Of a DNA stretch of 64,000 nt, positions 51,896-63,300 are shown one piece after another. Where the stretch lies: NCBI GenBank assembly GCA_041395445.1, contig JAWLAO010000001.1:1-64000 (forward strand), given 5' to 3'. Numbering within the stretch: the first letter of the stretch is position 1; each line of letters opens with the position of its first letter. Below the pieces are notes generated by a model that was given only the letters and a program-made list of their open reading frames with translations, had not been told where the DNA came from and made no database searches. The DNA is from Gammaproteobacteria bacterium (GTDB taxonomy: Bacteria > Pseudomonadota > Gammaproteobacteria > Xanthomonadales > Marinicellaceae). The translations under genes were made by a program, and so were the position numbers.

Positions 51896-53324
51896 CTGTT
51901 GTCCTGCCGTAAACGTCTTCCAGTCTTTCGATGTCATCTTCACCGAAATAATCTCCGCATTGAACTTCAATCAAAGCGATATCAGTGTCTGTCGGGTTTT
52001 CCAGACGATGGAGTGTGTTTTTAGGAATATAAGTGGACTCATTGGCATTCAGGAGAAATTCCTCTTCACCATTCCTGACTTTTGCAGTACCGGATACCAC
52101 AGTCCAATGCTCCGAACGCTTTTGATGACGTTGTAATGATAAGACTTGACCTGGTTTTACAACTAGGCGTTTCACTTTGCAATCATCCTCATCTTCCAAT
52201 ATGGTGTAACTTCCCCAAGGACGGTGAACCGTTTGATGAAAAATAGCCGCTTCGTGGTTTTTGGATTTCAAAAACTGCACCACGTCTTTCACACCTTGTG
52301 ATTTATGTTTATGCGCAACCAATACCGCATCTTTGGTATCCACAATCATTAAATCATCGACGCCGACAGTTGCCACAATACGATCGCCGCTACGAATATA
52401 ACAACCACGAGAATCAATTGTAATGGCTTTGCCTTCGACACGATTTCCGGAATCATCACTTTCCGCCAATTCAGCCATAGAGTTCCATGAACCTATATCA
52501 TTCCAATCAAATTTACTGTTGATAACGGCTCGGTTTTTTGCTTTTTCCATCACTGCATAATCAATCGAAATATCGGGCATAGCTGCAAATGAGTCATTAT
52601 CAAAATGTATGGCATCTTGCTGAAGATTTTTAGATTCAAAACATTTATTAACTGCTGATAAAACATTAGATGAAGTGGTTTCTAGCTCTTCCAATAATTG
52701 TTTGACGGTCAAGCAAAACATGCCTGAATTCCAGCTATAATTGCCTGACTCCAGATACTCTTGTGCTGTTTTTAAGTCGGGTTTTTCTTTAAACTCATCA
52801 ATGATGGCGGCATCCATTCCATCAATGTTTTCAGCAGCTTTGATATATCCATAACCGGTTTCCGGAGCGGTCGGAGCAATTCCAAAAGTAGTAATATATC
52901 CTTTAGCCGCCAACTTCGCACTCTCAGAAACATCTTTCTTAAAGGATTCAACATCTTTAATCAAATGATCCGATGGCATGACCAACATGATGGCATCTTC
53001 TCCGTATCTTTGTTTGATTTCAAGAGCGGCGAGTGTAATTGCCGGAGCGGTATTTCGCCCCATTGGTTCAAGCATAAAAATTTGCTTGTCCATTTTATCT
53101 TTGGCGATATTATTGTATAAATCTCTACAGATAAAATAATAATCTCTGGAGGTGACCGTCATAACCGTTCCATCTTCTGAAACTTCCAGAGCGCGTTCAA
53201 ATGTCAATTCAGCCAAGGTACGACCATTGGACAATTTCATGAATGGTTTTGGGTAAGCTCTTCGCGAAACCGGCCATAAACGAGTTCCGGCACCACCTGA
53301 TAAAATAACAGGAATTAATTTCAA
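51888..53324 (-). CDS. manC: Mannose-1-phosphate guanylyltransferase/mannose-6-phosphate isomerase
   Basis: Bifunctional enzyme that makes GDP-mannose. 478 residues: the nucleotidyltransferase part starts with GGAGTRLWPVSRRAYPKP (about 9-26), with PMGRNTAPAI, VMPSDHLIKD, TFGIAPTAPETGYGYI and EKPDLKTAQEYL. A C-terminal cupin isomerase domain has HRPWGSYTILED, VKPGQVLSLQRHQKRSEHW and IPKNTLHRLENP (about 380-470). Overlaps rfbD by four bases. With rfbBACD it supplies precursors for O-antigen or exopolysaccharide. Confidence 0.95.
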   Translation of the reverse strand: MKLIPVILSGGAGTRLWPVSRRAYPKPFMKLSNGRTLAELTFERALEVSEDGTVMTVTSRDYYFICRDLYNNIAKDKMDKQIFMLEPMGRNTAPAITLAALEIKQRYGEDAIMLVMPSDHLIKDVESFKKDVSESAKLAAKGYITTFGIAPTAPETGYGYIKAAENIDGMDAAIIDEFKEKPDLKTAQEYLESGNYSWNSGMFCLTVKQLLEELETTSSNVLSAVNKCFESKNLQQDAIHFDNDSFAAMPDISIDYAVMEKAKNRAVINSKFDWNDIGSWNSMAELAESDDSGNRVEGKAITIDSRGCYIRSGDRIVATVGVDDLMIVDTKDAVLVAHKHKSQGVKDVVQFLKSKNHEAAIFHQTVHRPWGSYTILEDEDDCKVKRLVVKPGQVLSLQRHQKRSEHWTVVSGTAKVRNGEEEFLLNANESTYIPKNTLHRLENPTDTDIALIEVQCGDYFGEDDIERLEDVYGRTTDD

Positions 53325-54217
53325 GACTCTCTCCTAATTTTTTGCATGCATAGTTGCAAAGACGTTTGCCAATTTGGCATTTTGATATTAAAGGTTTCAA
53401 ATAATTTGTTACAGTCAAGAACCGAATACGATGGTCTTTGAGCCGGAGTCGGGTATTGACTGCTTGGAATGGCGTTAATTGATGGTTGTTGATCCAGTAA
53501 GCCCAATTCAAAAGCATCGGCAATAATTCTTCGGGCAAAACGATGCCAGCTGGTTTTTCCACTGGATGTGATATGATAAATTCCATCAACAGGGTTTAAT
53601 AATGCCATAGCGACAGCTGTTGCGATTGATTCTGCCGAAGTTGGTGAACCAATCTGATCATCAACAATATGTAAAACATCCCTTTGCTTTGCCAAATTAA
53701 TCATTGAGTGAACAAAATTATGGCCTCGATATGAAAATACCCAAGCAGTACGGAAAATCATAAACTGACAACCGGAGTCAATAATGGCTTGTTCTCCCTG
53801 AAGTTTTGTTTCTCCGTAAACTCCCAAAGGATTACACTCATCATCTTCCTTCCAGGGCTGTTTATTTTGACCGGAAAAAACATAATCAGTCGAAAAATGC
53901 ACCACACGAGTGTCAGTAATCACTGCATATTTAGCAAAAATTTCGGGAGCAACAGCATTGATTTTGTAGGCAGTTTCTTTATCAGATTCAGCATTATCAA
54001 CCGCTGTATAAGCCGCAGCATTACAAATTAAATCCGGTTGAATCGTATTGATTTTGTTCTCAATATCTTCAGTGTTACACAAATCCATAGCAATTGTCGG
54101 CATTCCTTCAACTTCTTTACCCAAACGTGTTGTTGGAATGACCTCTCCAATGTGCTGTAAAGTTCGCCACAATTCATAGCCAACTTGTCCATCTGCTCCT
54201 GTTAAAAGTATTTTCAT
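53321..54217 (-). CDS. rfbD: dTDP-4-dehydrorhamnose reductase
   Basis: Last step of dTDP-L-rhamnose synthesis. 298 residues: NADPH-binding MKILLTGADGQVGYELWR (about 1-18), AAYTAVDNAESDKETAY (about 69), STDYVFSGQNKQPWKEDDE and the catalytic YGETKLQGEQ (Tyr-x3-Lys, about 133-138). Start is 10 bases after rfbC; stop overlaps manC by four bases. Confidence 0.96.
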   Translation of the reverse strand: MKILLTGADGQVGYELWRTLQHIGEVIPTTRLGKEVEGMPTIAMDLCNTEDIENKINTIQPDLICNAAAYTAVDNAESDKETAYKINAVAPEIFAKYAVITDTRVVHFSTDYVFSGQNKQPWKEDDECNPLGVYGETKLQGEQAIIDSGCQFMIFRTAWVFSYRGHNFVHSMINLAKQRDVLHIVDDQIGSPTSAESIATAVAMALLNPVDGIYHITSSGKTSWHRFARRIIADAFELGLLDQQPSINAIPSSQYPTPAQRPSYSVLDCNKLFETFNIKMPNWQTSLQLCMQKIRRES

Positions 54218-54227
54218 AGCAAACTCA

Positions 54228-54779
54228 TCAATAGTCCGGAAGTTTATTTGAATCTATAGTTTTTAAAGTGGGAGCGTTTTTGTCTTTCTCTGAAAGCAGA
54301 GGATTGTTCAAAGGCCAGTCAATGGCAATCTCCGGATCATTCCAAAGGAGTGAACAATCATATTGTGCATGATATATGTTCGTACACATGTAGGAAAAAA
54401 CAGCAGAATCTGACAAAACACAGAAACCGTGAGCGAATCCTTCAGGAATATAAAACTGTCGGTTGTTTTTAGCCGAAAGAATTTCTCCATGCCATTGTCC
54501 GAATGTTGGAGAACCTTTACGAATATCGACGGCAACATCAAAAACTTCACCCTCAATAATCTGAACCAACTTACCCTGTGCATGCGGATTCTGAAAATGC
54601 AAACCTCTCAAAACACCTTTGGAGGATTTTGAAAGATTGGATTGAACAAATTTTGCATCCAAGCCGGCATCTTTATATCGCTGGTAGTTCCATGTTTCCA
54701 TAAAAAAACCACGTTCATCACCAAATACTTTTGGCTCAAAGACCATAGCTCCGGGAAGTTTAGTTTCAATAGTCTTCAT
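54228..54779 (-). CDS. rfbC: dTDP-4-dehydrorhamnose 3,5-epimerase
   Basis: 183-residue cupin-fold epimerase. Seen: PKVFGDERGFFMETWNYQRY (about 17-36), VLRGLHFQNPHAQGKLVQ (catalytic His, about 57-74), FDVAVDIRKGSPTFGQW and YIPEGFAHGFCVLSDSAVF (about 110). Overlaps rfbA by 14 bases. Ends with a normal C-terminal tail. No oddities. Confidence 0.96.
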   Translation of the reverse strand: MKTIETKLPGAMVFEPKVFGDERGFFMETWNYQRYKDAGLDAKFVQSNLSKSSKGVLRGLHFQNPHAQGKLVQIIEGEVFDVAVDIRKGSPTFGQWHGEILSAKNNRQFYIPEGFAHGFCVLSDSAVFSYMCTNIYHAQYDCSLLWNDPEIAIDWPLNNPLLSEKDKNAPTLKTIDSNKLPDY

Positions 54780-55653
54780 GAATATCAGCTACCAAACTGA
54801 GTAAGTATTTGCCATAACCGTTTTTCTTAATCGGTTGCGCCAGTTTTTCAACCTGATCAATATCAATCCAGCGTTTTCTGAATGCAATTTCCTCAGGACA
54901 GGCAATTTTAATTCCCTGACGCTTTTCGATCGTTGCTATAAAATTACTTGCATCCGTTAATGAGTCGTGAGTTCCTGTATCCAACCACGCGTATCCACGT
55001 CCCATCAATTCTACCATCAATTGGTTCTGTTGCAGATAAACTTTGTTGAGATCAGTGATTTCCAATTCGCCACGAGGAGATGGCTTGAGTGATTTTGCAA
55101 TATCACAAGCCTGATTATCATAAAAATACAAACCGGTAACGGCATAATTGGATTGAGGTTTTTCAGGTTTTTCTTCCAATCCAATGACCTTGCCGCTGGA
55201 ATCAAATTCTGCCACACCGTATCTTTCAGGGTCATGAACACGATAGCCAAAAACAGTAGCGCCGACTTCTCTGCAATGAGCCCTCGAAAGCAAGTCCATC
55301 ATTCCTGAACCATGAAAAATATTATCTCCCAATATCAAACATGAAGGATCGTTTCCGACAAATTTTTCACCAATCAGATAGGCTTGTGCCAATCCACCGG
55401 GATCCGGTTGCACCGCATAAGTTAAATTGATTCCCCATTGCGAACCATCACCAAGCAATTTGACAAACAATTCCTGCTCATGAGGTGTGTTGATGATTAA
55501 AATATCCTTGATTCCGGCAAGCATCAGCGTTGTCAAAGGATAATAAATCATCGGTTTATCATAAATCGGCAACAACTGTTTACTGATTGAATGAGTCAGA
55601 GGGTACAGACGTGTACCTGAACCTCCGGCTAAAATAATACCTTTTCTATTCAT
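54766..55653 (-). CDS. rfbA: Glucose-1-phosphate thymidylyltransferase
   Basis: Makes dTDP-glucose, first step of dTDP-rhamnose synthesis. 295 residues: KGIILAGGSGTRLYPLTHSI (about 4-23), KPMIYYPLTTLMLAGI, GGLAQAYLIGEKFVG, LGDNIFHGSG (Asp metal site, about 109) and GRGYAWLDTGTHDSL (about 222). Full length. Starts four bases after the end of the rfbB sequence, and overlaps rfbC at its 3' end, so the four rfb genes form one mRNA. Confidence 0.97.
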   Translation of the reverse strand: MNRKGIILAGGSGTRLYPLTHSISKQLLPIYDKPMIYYPLTTLMLAGIKDILIINTPHEQELFVKLLGDGSQWGINLTYAVQPDPGGLAQAYLIGEKFVGNDPSCLILGDNIFHGSGMMDLLSRAHCREVGATVFGYRVHDPERYGVAEFDSSGKVIGLEEKPEKPQSNYAVTGLYFYDNQACDIAKSLKPSPRGELEITDLNKVYLQQNQLMVELMGRGYAWLDTGTHDSLTDASNFIATIEKRQGIKIACPEEIAFRKRWIDIDQVEKLAQPIKKNGYGKYLLSLVADIHEDY

Positions 55654-55657
55654 AAAT

Positions 55658-56716
55658 CTAGTTACCTAGTCTTTGACCTTGATATGAGCCATCCAGCACC
55701 CGATCACACCAAATTTTATTATCTAAATACCATTGGACAGTTTTTCTGATTCCGCTAAAGTTTCTTCCGGTTTCCAACCCAATTCATTCTGTAATTTTGA
55801 CGAATCAATGGCATATCTTTGGTCATGTCCCGGCCGGTCTTTTACGAAAGTGATTAAGTCTCTGCGAGATTTGCCGGAATTGGGAGCAACTTCATCGAGA
55901 ATATCACACAACGTATGAACAACTTGAATGTTTGTTTTTCTTCATTGCCGCCCACATTATAAACTTCGCCGATTTTGCCTTCTTTTTTCAAAACCGTTTC
56001 AATCGCTTTGCAATGATCAGTTACAAAGTTCTAACCAATCCGGGAATATTTTTACCATCACCATAAACAGGTAAAGGCTCAAAGTTGGAGAGCCTTGGTA
56101 ATCATCAATGGAATTAACTTTTCCGAAACTGATAAGGACCATAATTGCTGGAACAATTTGTCGTCAAACCGGCAATCCGTATGTATGAAAATAAGCTCGA
56201 ACCAAATGATCGGACGATGCTTGTGTGAAGCCGAATAAGGTGAATTTGGCGAGTAGGGTGTGGTTTCTGTAAATAAGCCTGTTTCTCCCAGTGAGCCATA
56301 AACTTCATCGGTAGAAACATGCAAAAACCTGAAATGATTGTCCGAATCTGCTGGGATTGATAATAATTCAAGGAATTCTTTAACAGGTTGAATGTTCCCA
56401 AGATATTCGTCTGAATAAAATCATCCGGAGCATCAATTGATCGATCGACATGGCTCTCAGCCGCAAAATTAACCACAGCATCGGGTTTGTATTTGTCGAA
56501 TATTTCGCAACCAAATCATTATCTGTGATATCACTCCTTGATGAAAACATGGTTATCATTATTTTCGAGTTGCTTCAAGGTGTCCAGATTTCCCGCATAA
56601 GTCAATTTGTCCAAATTGATTACTCTTACATTGTTTTCGAGAACCTGACGAAGAACAAAATTCCCACCGATAAAGCCGGCTCCTCCGGTCACTAACCAAG
56701 TTTGTGTCATATTCAC
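55658..56716 (-). pseudogene. rfbB: dTDP-glucose 4,6-dehydratase with several frameshifts
   Basis: The second step of dTDP-rhamnose synthesis. Pieces in changing frames cover the whole family length (about 352 residues): WLVTGGAGFIGGNFVLRQVL, VVNFAAESHVDRSIDAPDDF, HVSTDEVYGSLGETGLF, TTNCSSNYGPYQF, EKLIPLMIT, FVKDRPGHDQRYAIDSSKLQ and the end DGSYQGQRLGN. At least six indels of one or a few bases separate them (for example an extra A near 56545 and a missing A in GCGAAATATTC near 56513). No in-frame nonsense substitution is seen. Because the rest of the pathway is intact, sequencing error is as likely as true loss. Confidence 0.88.
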
Positions 56717-56838
56717 ACTAATTTAAAAGGATTATATCATAATGCAAATATCATGAATGTTGCATGGTTGAAAAAAGCAAGAAATAATACATAATATCCT
56801 TTCAAACAATTAAGAATGCCTTTTTAGAGAAATTAAAT

Positions 56839-58652
56839 ATGCCTTTTGACGGAAAATATTTTTCCAAACAACTCCCGCAGAAGCTGGAATTTACCAAATG
56901 TTTAATGAATTTGGTAAAGTTATCTATGTGGGAAAGGCACTAAATTTAAAAAACCGGGTTTCCAGTTACTTCACGGGAAAAGCACGAGATTCTAAAACCA
57001 TGGCTTTGGTTGAATCAATCGCAGATATCAGGTTTAGTATCACCTGAACGGAAGGCGAAGCTTCCGATTCTGGAAAACCAACTCATTACAGCACAAACCG
57101 AAATACAATATTTTACTCAAAAAGACGGTAAAAGTTATCCTTATATTTATTGCTCAGAAAACGAGGATGAGTTTCCCAGACTTGAATTTCCGCAGAGGAA
57201 CTAAACAGGGCAAAGGTCGCTATTATGGACCTTCCCGAGTGCTCAAGCGGTTCGTCATACACTCAACCATTTACAAAAATTATTCAAAGTCAGACAATGT
57301 AATAATGCAAACTTGGCAGCAACCGTTCCAGACCTTGTTTACAATATCAGATTAACCGTTGTTCCGCACCGTGTGTGGGTTTTGTTTCTAGCGAAGATTA
57401 TGAACATCAATTACATTTTACCAAAAAGAATTTTTACTAGGAAATTCTTTAAATGTTATCAATGAGTTAGTTGAAGAAATGCAAGTAAAATCGACTCATA
57501 TGGAGTTTGAAAAAGCCGCTGAAATTCGTGATCAGATTAAGGAACTTAAAATCATCCAATCACAACAGGTTGTTGAAAGTTCCAACAGTATGAATCTGGA
57601 TATTTTTAGCATTACCAGCGAGTTAGGAATATTTATTGTCACTATGTCGGCGGTTCGTGGTGGTTTGCTACTCGGCCACAAAAATTTCTTTCCAAAAACG
57701 CCAAAACAAGAAAGCACGGATGAAGTCTTACAGGCTTTTATTTCTCAGTATTATCAGGACAAGCCGATTCCCGGCACAATCGTAATCAATATCAAATTGT
57801 CCGAAAAAAAATGGTTGGAAACAGCTCTTTCACAAGTTTCGCAATCCAGTGTGCAAATTATTTCCACTCCTCGTGGTGATAAAAAGAAAATGCTGGAACT
57901 CAATATCACCAATATGAATAATGCCTTGGAATTGCATATTTCCAAGAAAGCCAACTGGCAACATAAATGGCAAATGTGGGTGAAACAGTTACAGCTCAAA
58001 AATCCACCAAACAGAGTCGAATGTTTTGATATTTCGCATGTTTTTGGTGAGCAAACCAGAGCTTCATGTGTTGTTTTTGACATGAATGGTGCCAAAAAAA
58101 ACATGTACCGGAATTATAAAAATATCCGACATCACCAAAGGTGATGATTATGCAGCCATGGCACAGGTGATTGAAAAACGCTTGGAATCTCTGAATAAAC
58201 ACAAATACGATTATCCTGATGTTTTTTTAATTGACGGTGAAAATAAAGGAATCAAGCTCAAAAGATTCTAAATCAAAACAAAATTACCAATATTGAAATC
58301 ATCGGCATTGCGAAGGATGAAAACCGCAAAGCAGGAGAGGAAAGACTATTTGTGCTTAGTCAAAACATTATAGTCAAGCCGGAATCCAATTCTTTGCTTT
58401 CCCACATGGTTCAGTATATTCGTGACGAAGCTCATCGCTTTGCAATCACAGGACACCGAAAAAGCATTAGCAAAATCTCGTAAAAAATCATTACTGGAAG
58501 GGATAGATGGTATCGGTGAAAAGCGTAGAAATTTGTTACTGCAACATTTTGGTGGTCTTCAAGGATTGAAAAAAGCCGGTGTGGATGAGATGGCTCAATT
58601 AAATGGAATTAGTCGTGAAATTGCACAACGATTATATGAACATTTACATTAG
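56839..58652 (+). pseudogene. uvrC: Excinuclease ABC subunit C, many frameshifts
   Basis: UvrC makes both incisions in nucleotide excision repair. Starting at ATG 56839 the pieces read, in different frames, GVYQMFNEFGKVIYVGKALNLKNR-like sequence (split by an indel), SYFTGKARDSKTMALVESIAD, LLENQLI, KSYPYIYCSENEDEFP (frame change near 57180), the UVR motif MEFEKAAEIRDQIKELK (about 57500), the 57479-58144 block with NRVECFDISHVFGEQT, DGxNKGQ-like RNase H part near 58230, and the C-terminal helix-hairpin-helix GIDGIGEKRRNLLLQHFGG. Length matches a complete uvrC (about 600 residues). At least eight indels are required; base substitutions look normal. See the finding on clustered frameshifts. Confidence 0.9.
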
Positions 58653-58703
58653 TTGATATATAATATTTCTGTTTAAAATATTCAGAATAATTCAGGGGAT
58701 GTT

Positions 58704-59591
58704 ATGACCAGAATCGCTTTTGTCGGACTTGGAAATATGGGCGGTCCGATGGCTGAAAACCTTATTAAAAACGGACATTCATTAACAGTTTACGACTTAA
58801 ATCATGCCGCTGTGGAAAAACTGGTTGATTTAGGTGCGAAATCAGCTGATACCGCAAAATCCGCTATCACCAATGCACAAGTTGTTATTTCAATGCTACC
58901 AAACGGCTCAATTGTTAAATCACTTTATACCGGAAAAACCGGTTTGGTGAATCATTTGTCAAAAGATGTGCTGGTGATTGATAGTTCCACTATTGCTGCG
59001 GATGATGCCAGAACCGTTGCTCAGGCCTGTAAATCCAAAGGAATCAGCATGATTGATGCTCCGGTTTCCGGAGGAACTGCCGCAGCACAAGCAGGGACTC
59101 TGACGTTTATCTGTGGTGGTGAAAAAGAGGATTACGAAAAAGCGAAGCCAATTCTACAATGCATGGGTAAAAACATCTTCCACGCTGGAAGTTCAGGAGC
59201 AGGGCAGGTCGCCAAGATTTGTAATAATATGCTTTTAGCAATTCACATGATAGGAACTTCTGAAGCTCTGAATATGGGTGTTAAACAAGGTCTGAAAGCC
59301 GATGTTTTATCACAAATTATGAAAGCCAGTTCCGGTAATAATTGGTCACTTCAAGTTTATAATCCATTTCCGGATGTAATGCCGAATGTACCATCCAGCA
59401 ATGATTATCAAGGCGGTTTTATGGTTAATCTAATGAGTAAAGACTTAGGCTTGGCTCAAGAACTTGCCAGTAACCACAGCCCGATTCCTTTAGGCTCAGC
59501 TGCTGCACAATTGTATGAATTGCATAAATACAACGGTGCAGGGATGAAGGATTTTTCCAGTATTTTACAAATGTTGCAGGATAAAAGTTAA
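58704..59591 (+). CDS. mmsB: 3-hydroxyisobutyrate dehydrogenase-like enzyme
   Basis: 295-residue NAD-dependent dehydrogenase that would oxidise 3-hydroxyisobutyrate in valine breakdown. Rossmann motif FVGLGNMGGPMAENLIKNG (about 5-23), DAPVSGGTAAAQAGTL (about 118-133), catalytic Lys region GAGQVAKICNNMLLAIHMIG (about 166-185) and the family-typical SSGNNWSLQVYNPFP (about 211) and GGFMVNLMSKDLGLA. These last blocks favour true MmsB over the paralogue at 32734-33642. Intact, although its neighbours uvrC and greA are frameshifted. Other mms genes are not present. Confidence 0.9.
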   Translation: MTRIAFVGLGNMGGPMAENLIKNGHSLTVYDLNHAAVEKLVDLGAKSADTAKSAITNAQVVISMLPNGSIVKSLYTGKTGLVNHLSKDVLVIDSSTIAADDARTVAQACKSKGISMIDAPVSGGTAAAQAGTLTFICGGEKEDYEKAKPILQCMGKNIFHAGSSGAGQVAKICNNMLLAIHMIGTSEALNMGVKQGLKADVLSQIMKASSGNNWSLQVYNPFPDVMPNVPSSNDYQGGFMVNLMSKDLGLAQELASNHSPIPLGSAAAQLYELHKYNGAGMKDFSSILQMLQDKS

Positions 59592-59878
59592 ATTTGTTTC
59601 TGTGATTTTTAGGAAATTACCTTTAACAGCAAATTAATACTAATGTAATAAAAGCAATGTACTATCTGATATGCAGAATAGATACATTGTTATGTTGACG
59701 AGTATATTTTTGAGCGACGGTAATATTGAAACAAGTGATTACAGAGAAAAACTATTTTTATTTGAGCAAAAGAAAAGATATCGAAAAAAAAAATAATTTC
59801 TCTACTTAAAGATTCAACTCTGAATACCAAATTAAAGTTGAACGATTAAAAGTTTTCTGTAATGAGTCTTTTGATTGA
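59592..59878. other. Gene-free spacer between mmsB and greA
   Basis: 287 bases, AT-rich. No open frame with coding features, no tRNA and no strong hairpin. Only remark: a run of nine A at 59784-59793. Confidence 0.5.
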
Positions 59879-60350
59879 TTATTTATACTCCACACTCACC
59901 AAATAGTAGGTTTTAATTCCACCGGGAGTCTGGACTTCAATTTCATCATCGACCTCTTTGCCAATCAGTGCTCTGGCAATAGGTGAAGAGATTGAAATTG
60001 ACCGTGACGATGTCAGCCTCGACATCACCAACAATTTGATATTTAACGATATTTTCATCGTCATCTTCAAGTTCCACAGTCGCGCCGAAAACAACTTTAT
60101 CGCCGACATTTAAAGAAGAAACATCTATAATTTGAGCATTGGAAATAGTCGCTTCCAGAAATTTAATCCGAGCTTCATTTAAGCCATGCTCTTCGCGTGC
60201 CGCATGATATTCGGCATTTTCTTTTAAATCACCGTGTGCACGGGCTTCTGCTACCGCTTCAATAATTCTTGGTCTTTCAACGGTTTTTAATCTTTTTAAT
60301 TCTTCCGATAATTTCTCTGCACCCTTTGCAGTCAATGGAGCTCTGCTCAT
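59879..60350 (-). pseudogene. greA: Transcription elongation factor GreA, one frameshift
   Basis: GreA rescues backtracked RNA polymerase by stimulating transcript cleavage. The first frame covers residues 1-115: MSRAPLTAKGAEKLSEELKR, the coiled-coil tip ENAEYHAAREEHGLNEARI (acidic tip residues present) and VGDKVVFGATVELEDDDE. A second frame then supplies the C-terminus, ISISSPIARALIGKEVDDE and QTPGGIKTYYLVSVEYK. The frame changes near 60000, after VGDVEADI. One base restores a normal 158-residue GreA. Lies three bases from carB, same strand, as in many gammaproteobacteria (carAB-greA). Confidence 0.9.
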
Positions 60351-63300
60351 CTATTTTTCCTCAATTCAGTCCTGTTCACCAAATCATGCAATTCATCGAG
60401 TGAATAAATTTCTTTTATATTCAAATGCTTATACGCTTCCAATGTTGCTGCAGCTCCGTATATGGTTGTCGAATAATTAATTCGATGCTGCAAGGCTTCT
60501 CTGCGTATGGAATAAGAGTCCGAAATGGCTCTTGATCCTTCGGTTGTGTTGATGATGAAGTCTATTTCATCTGACTTAATTTTGTCAACAATATGAGGGC
60601 GGCCTTCGGCAACTTTATTCACTCTTTCGCAGTATAAACCATGTTTGCGCAGTAAATCACAAGTTCCGCCGGTTGCAACCAGTTCAAAGCCCATTTGTTG
60701 CAATTTTTCAGCTAAAGGGACAACTGATTTTTTATCGGCCTCTCTAACGCTGATAAATGCTGTTCCTTGCAGTGGCATGTGAGTAGCACTGGCTTGTTTG
60801 GCTCGTGCAACAGCCGCGCCAAATGTCGGACCAACGCCCATGACTTCACCTGTTGAACGCATTTCAGGTCCGAGAATCGGGTCAACCCCGGGAAATTTGA
60901 GGAAAGGAAAAACCGGCTCTTTGATTGAAAAGTGTTTAAGATTCAAACGCTCTTTCACCCCTTGTTGTTTTAAGCTGACTCCTGCCATGCATAATGCTGC
61001 AATTTTTGCTAAAGCCAAGCCGGATGCTTTTGAAACAAACGGAACTGTTCTTGAAGCTCTGGGATTAACTTCCAAAATATAAATATCACTTCCCTGAATA
61101 GCAAATTGAGTGTTCATCAAGCCGACAACCCCCAATTCTTTTGCCATGAGTCCAGCTTGTCGTCCAAGCTCTTCCTGAACCTCTTTGGATAACGAAAAAG
61201 GAGGAATACAGCAGGAAGAATCACCCGAATGCACACCGGCTTGCTCAATATGCTCCATAATTCCGCCAATCAAAATATCCTCACCATCACATATTAAGTC
61301 AACATCAACTTCAGTGGCATGATCAAGGAATCGATCCAATAAAACCGGTGAATCTTTGGAAACCTTAACGGCTTCATGCATGTAGTTATTCAATTCTTTG
61401 TCGTTGTGAACAATTTCCATGGCTCGACCACCAAGAACGAATGATGGCCTGACAACCAGCGGATAACCGACTTGTGAAGCCAAATTCAGTGCTTGTTCTA
61501 CACTTTTGGCAATTTGATTCGGAGGTTGTTTTAATCCTAATTTATCTAACATGGCTTTAAACAACTCTCTGTCTTCCGCCATATCAATGCATTCCGGTTG
61601 TGAACCTATAATTGGTACACCGGATTGTTTTAATTCAGTCGCAAGATTTAGTGGGGTTTGCCCACCGTATTGCACAATCACGCCCATTGGTTTTTCCAGA
61701 TGAACAATTTCCATCACATCTTCGTGCGTCAATGGTTCAAAAAACAAACGATTTGCGGTGTCATAGTCAGTTGAAACCGTTTCAGGATTACAGTTCACCA
61801 TAATAGTTTCAAATCCGGCTTCTTTCAGCGATAAAGCCGCATGAACACAGCAATAATCAAACTCAATTCCTTGCCCAATTCGATTCGGACCGCCACCAAG
61901 AATCATAATTTTCTTATTATCAGTTGGCTCAGCTTCACAAAATTGCTCGTAAGTGGAATAAAAATAGGCGGTCGGAGAATCAAATTCAGCCGCGCAGGAA
62001 TCCACACGCTTGTAAACCGGACGAATATTCATTCCATGTCTGATTTTTGTTAATTCAGATTCGGATATGCAAAGCAATTCGCTGATTTTAGAATCTGAAA
62101 AACCATATTGTTTCAATACTAAAAGTTGTTCTTTAGAGAGCTTATCAACAGGATAACCATTCAAGGCTTTTTCAATATTGATTAAATTTTCAATATGATT
62201 TAAAAACCAAGGGTCAATTTTAGAAATCTGGTAAACCTCTTCAATGCTATAACCCAAGCGGAAAGCATCGCCAACGTATAAAAGCCTGTCAGCAGTTGGT
62301 TCTCTCAGTTCTTTGTTTAAATCAAAACCTTCATCAATATCATCCTGATTGATAAGTGAACCCAAACCATTCAGGCCTGTTTCCATACCTCGAAGTGCTT
62401 TTTGCAAGGATTCGCTAAAATTGCGCCCAATAGCCATCACTTCACCGACAGATTTCATTTGTGTGGTCAAATGATCATCCGCATTGGCAAATTTCTCAAA
62501 CGCGAAGCGAGGAATCTTTGTAACGACATAATCTATACTTGGCTCAAATGAAGCCGGAGTTGCACCACCGGTGATTTCATTTTGCAATTCATCCAAAGTG
62601 TAGCCAACAGCTAGTTTTGCTGCCACTTTGGCAATTGGAAAACCGGTTGCTTTCGATGCCAATGCTGAGGAACGTGAAACACGTGGATTCATCTCAATAA
62701 CAATGACTCGACCATTTTCCGGGTTGACTGAGAATTGAACATTTGAACCGCCGGTATCCACACCTATTTTGCGTAAAACAGCCAAAGAGGCGTCTCTAAG
62801 CTCTTGATACTCCTTATCTGTCAGTGTTTGCGCCGGTGCAACAGTGATTGAATCACCGGTATGAACACCCATAGGGTCGAGGTTTTCTATCGAACAAACA
62901 ATGATGCAATTGTCGTTTTTGTCACGGACAACCTCCATTTCAAATTCTTTCCAACCTAACAAAGACTCTTCAAGCAGAACCTCGGTCGTCGGTGATTGCA
63001 ACAAACCATTTGCGGTAATTTCCTCAAATTCCTGAAGATTGTAGGCAATTCCACCGCCGCTGCCACCCATAGTGAACGAGGGGCGAATGATTACCGGATA
63101 GCCGATTTTTTTCTGTGCCTCTCTGGCTTCTTCGATATTATGAACCAAAAATGATAAAGGTGTTCCCAGTCCAATTTCAGTCATTGCTTCCTTGAACAAT
63201 TCACGATCTTCCGCCATATCAATGGCTTCGCGAGTGGCTCCAATCATTTCCACATTGAATTTTTCCAAAACACCTTGTGAAACCAAATCCAACGAACAAT

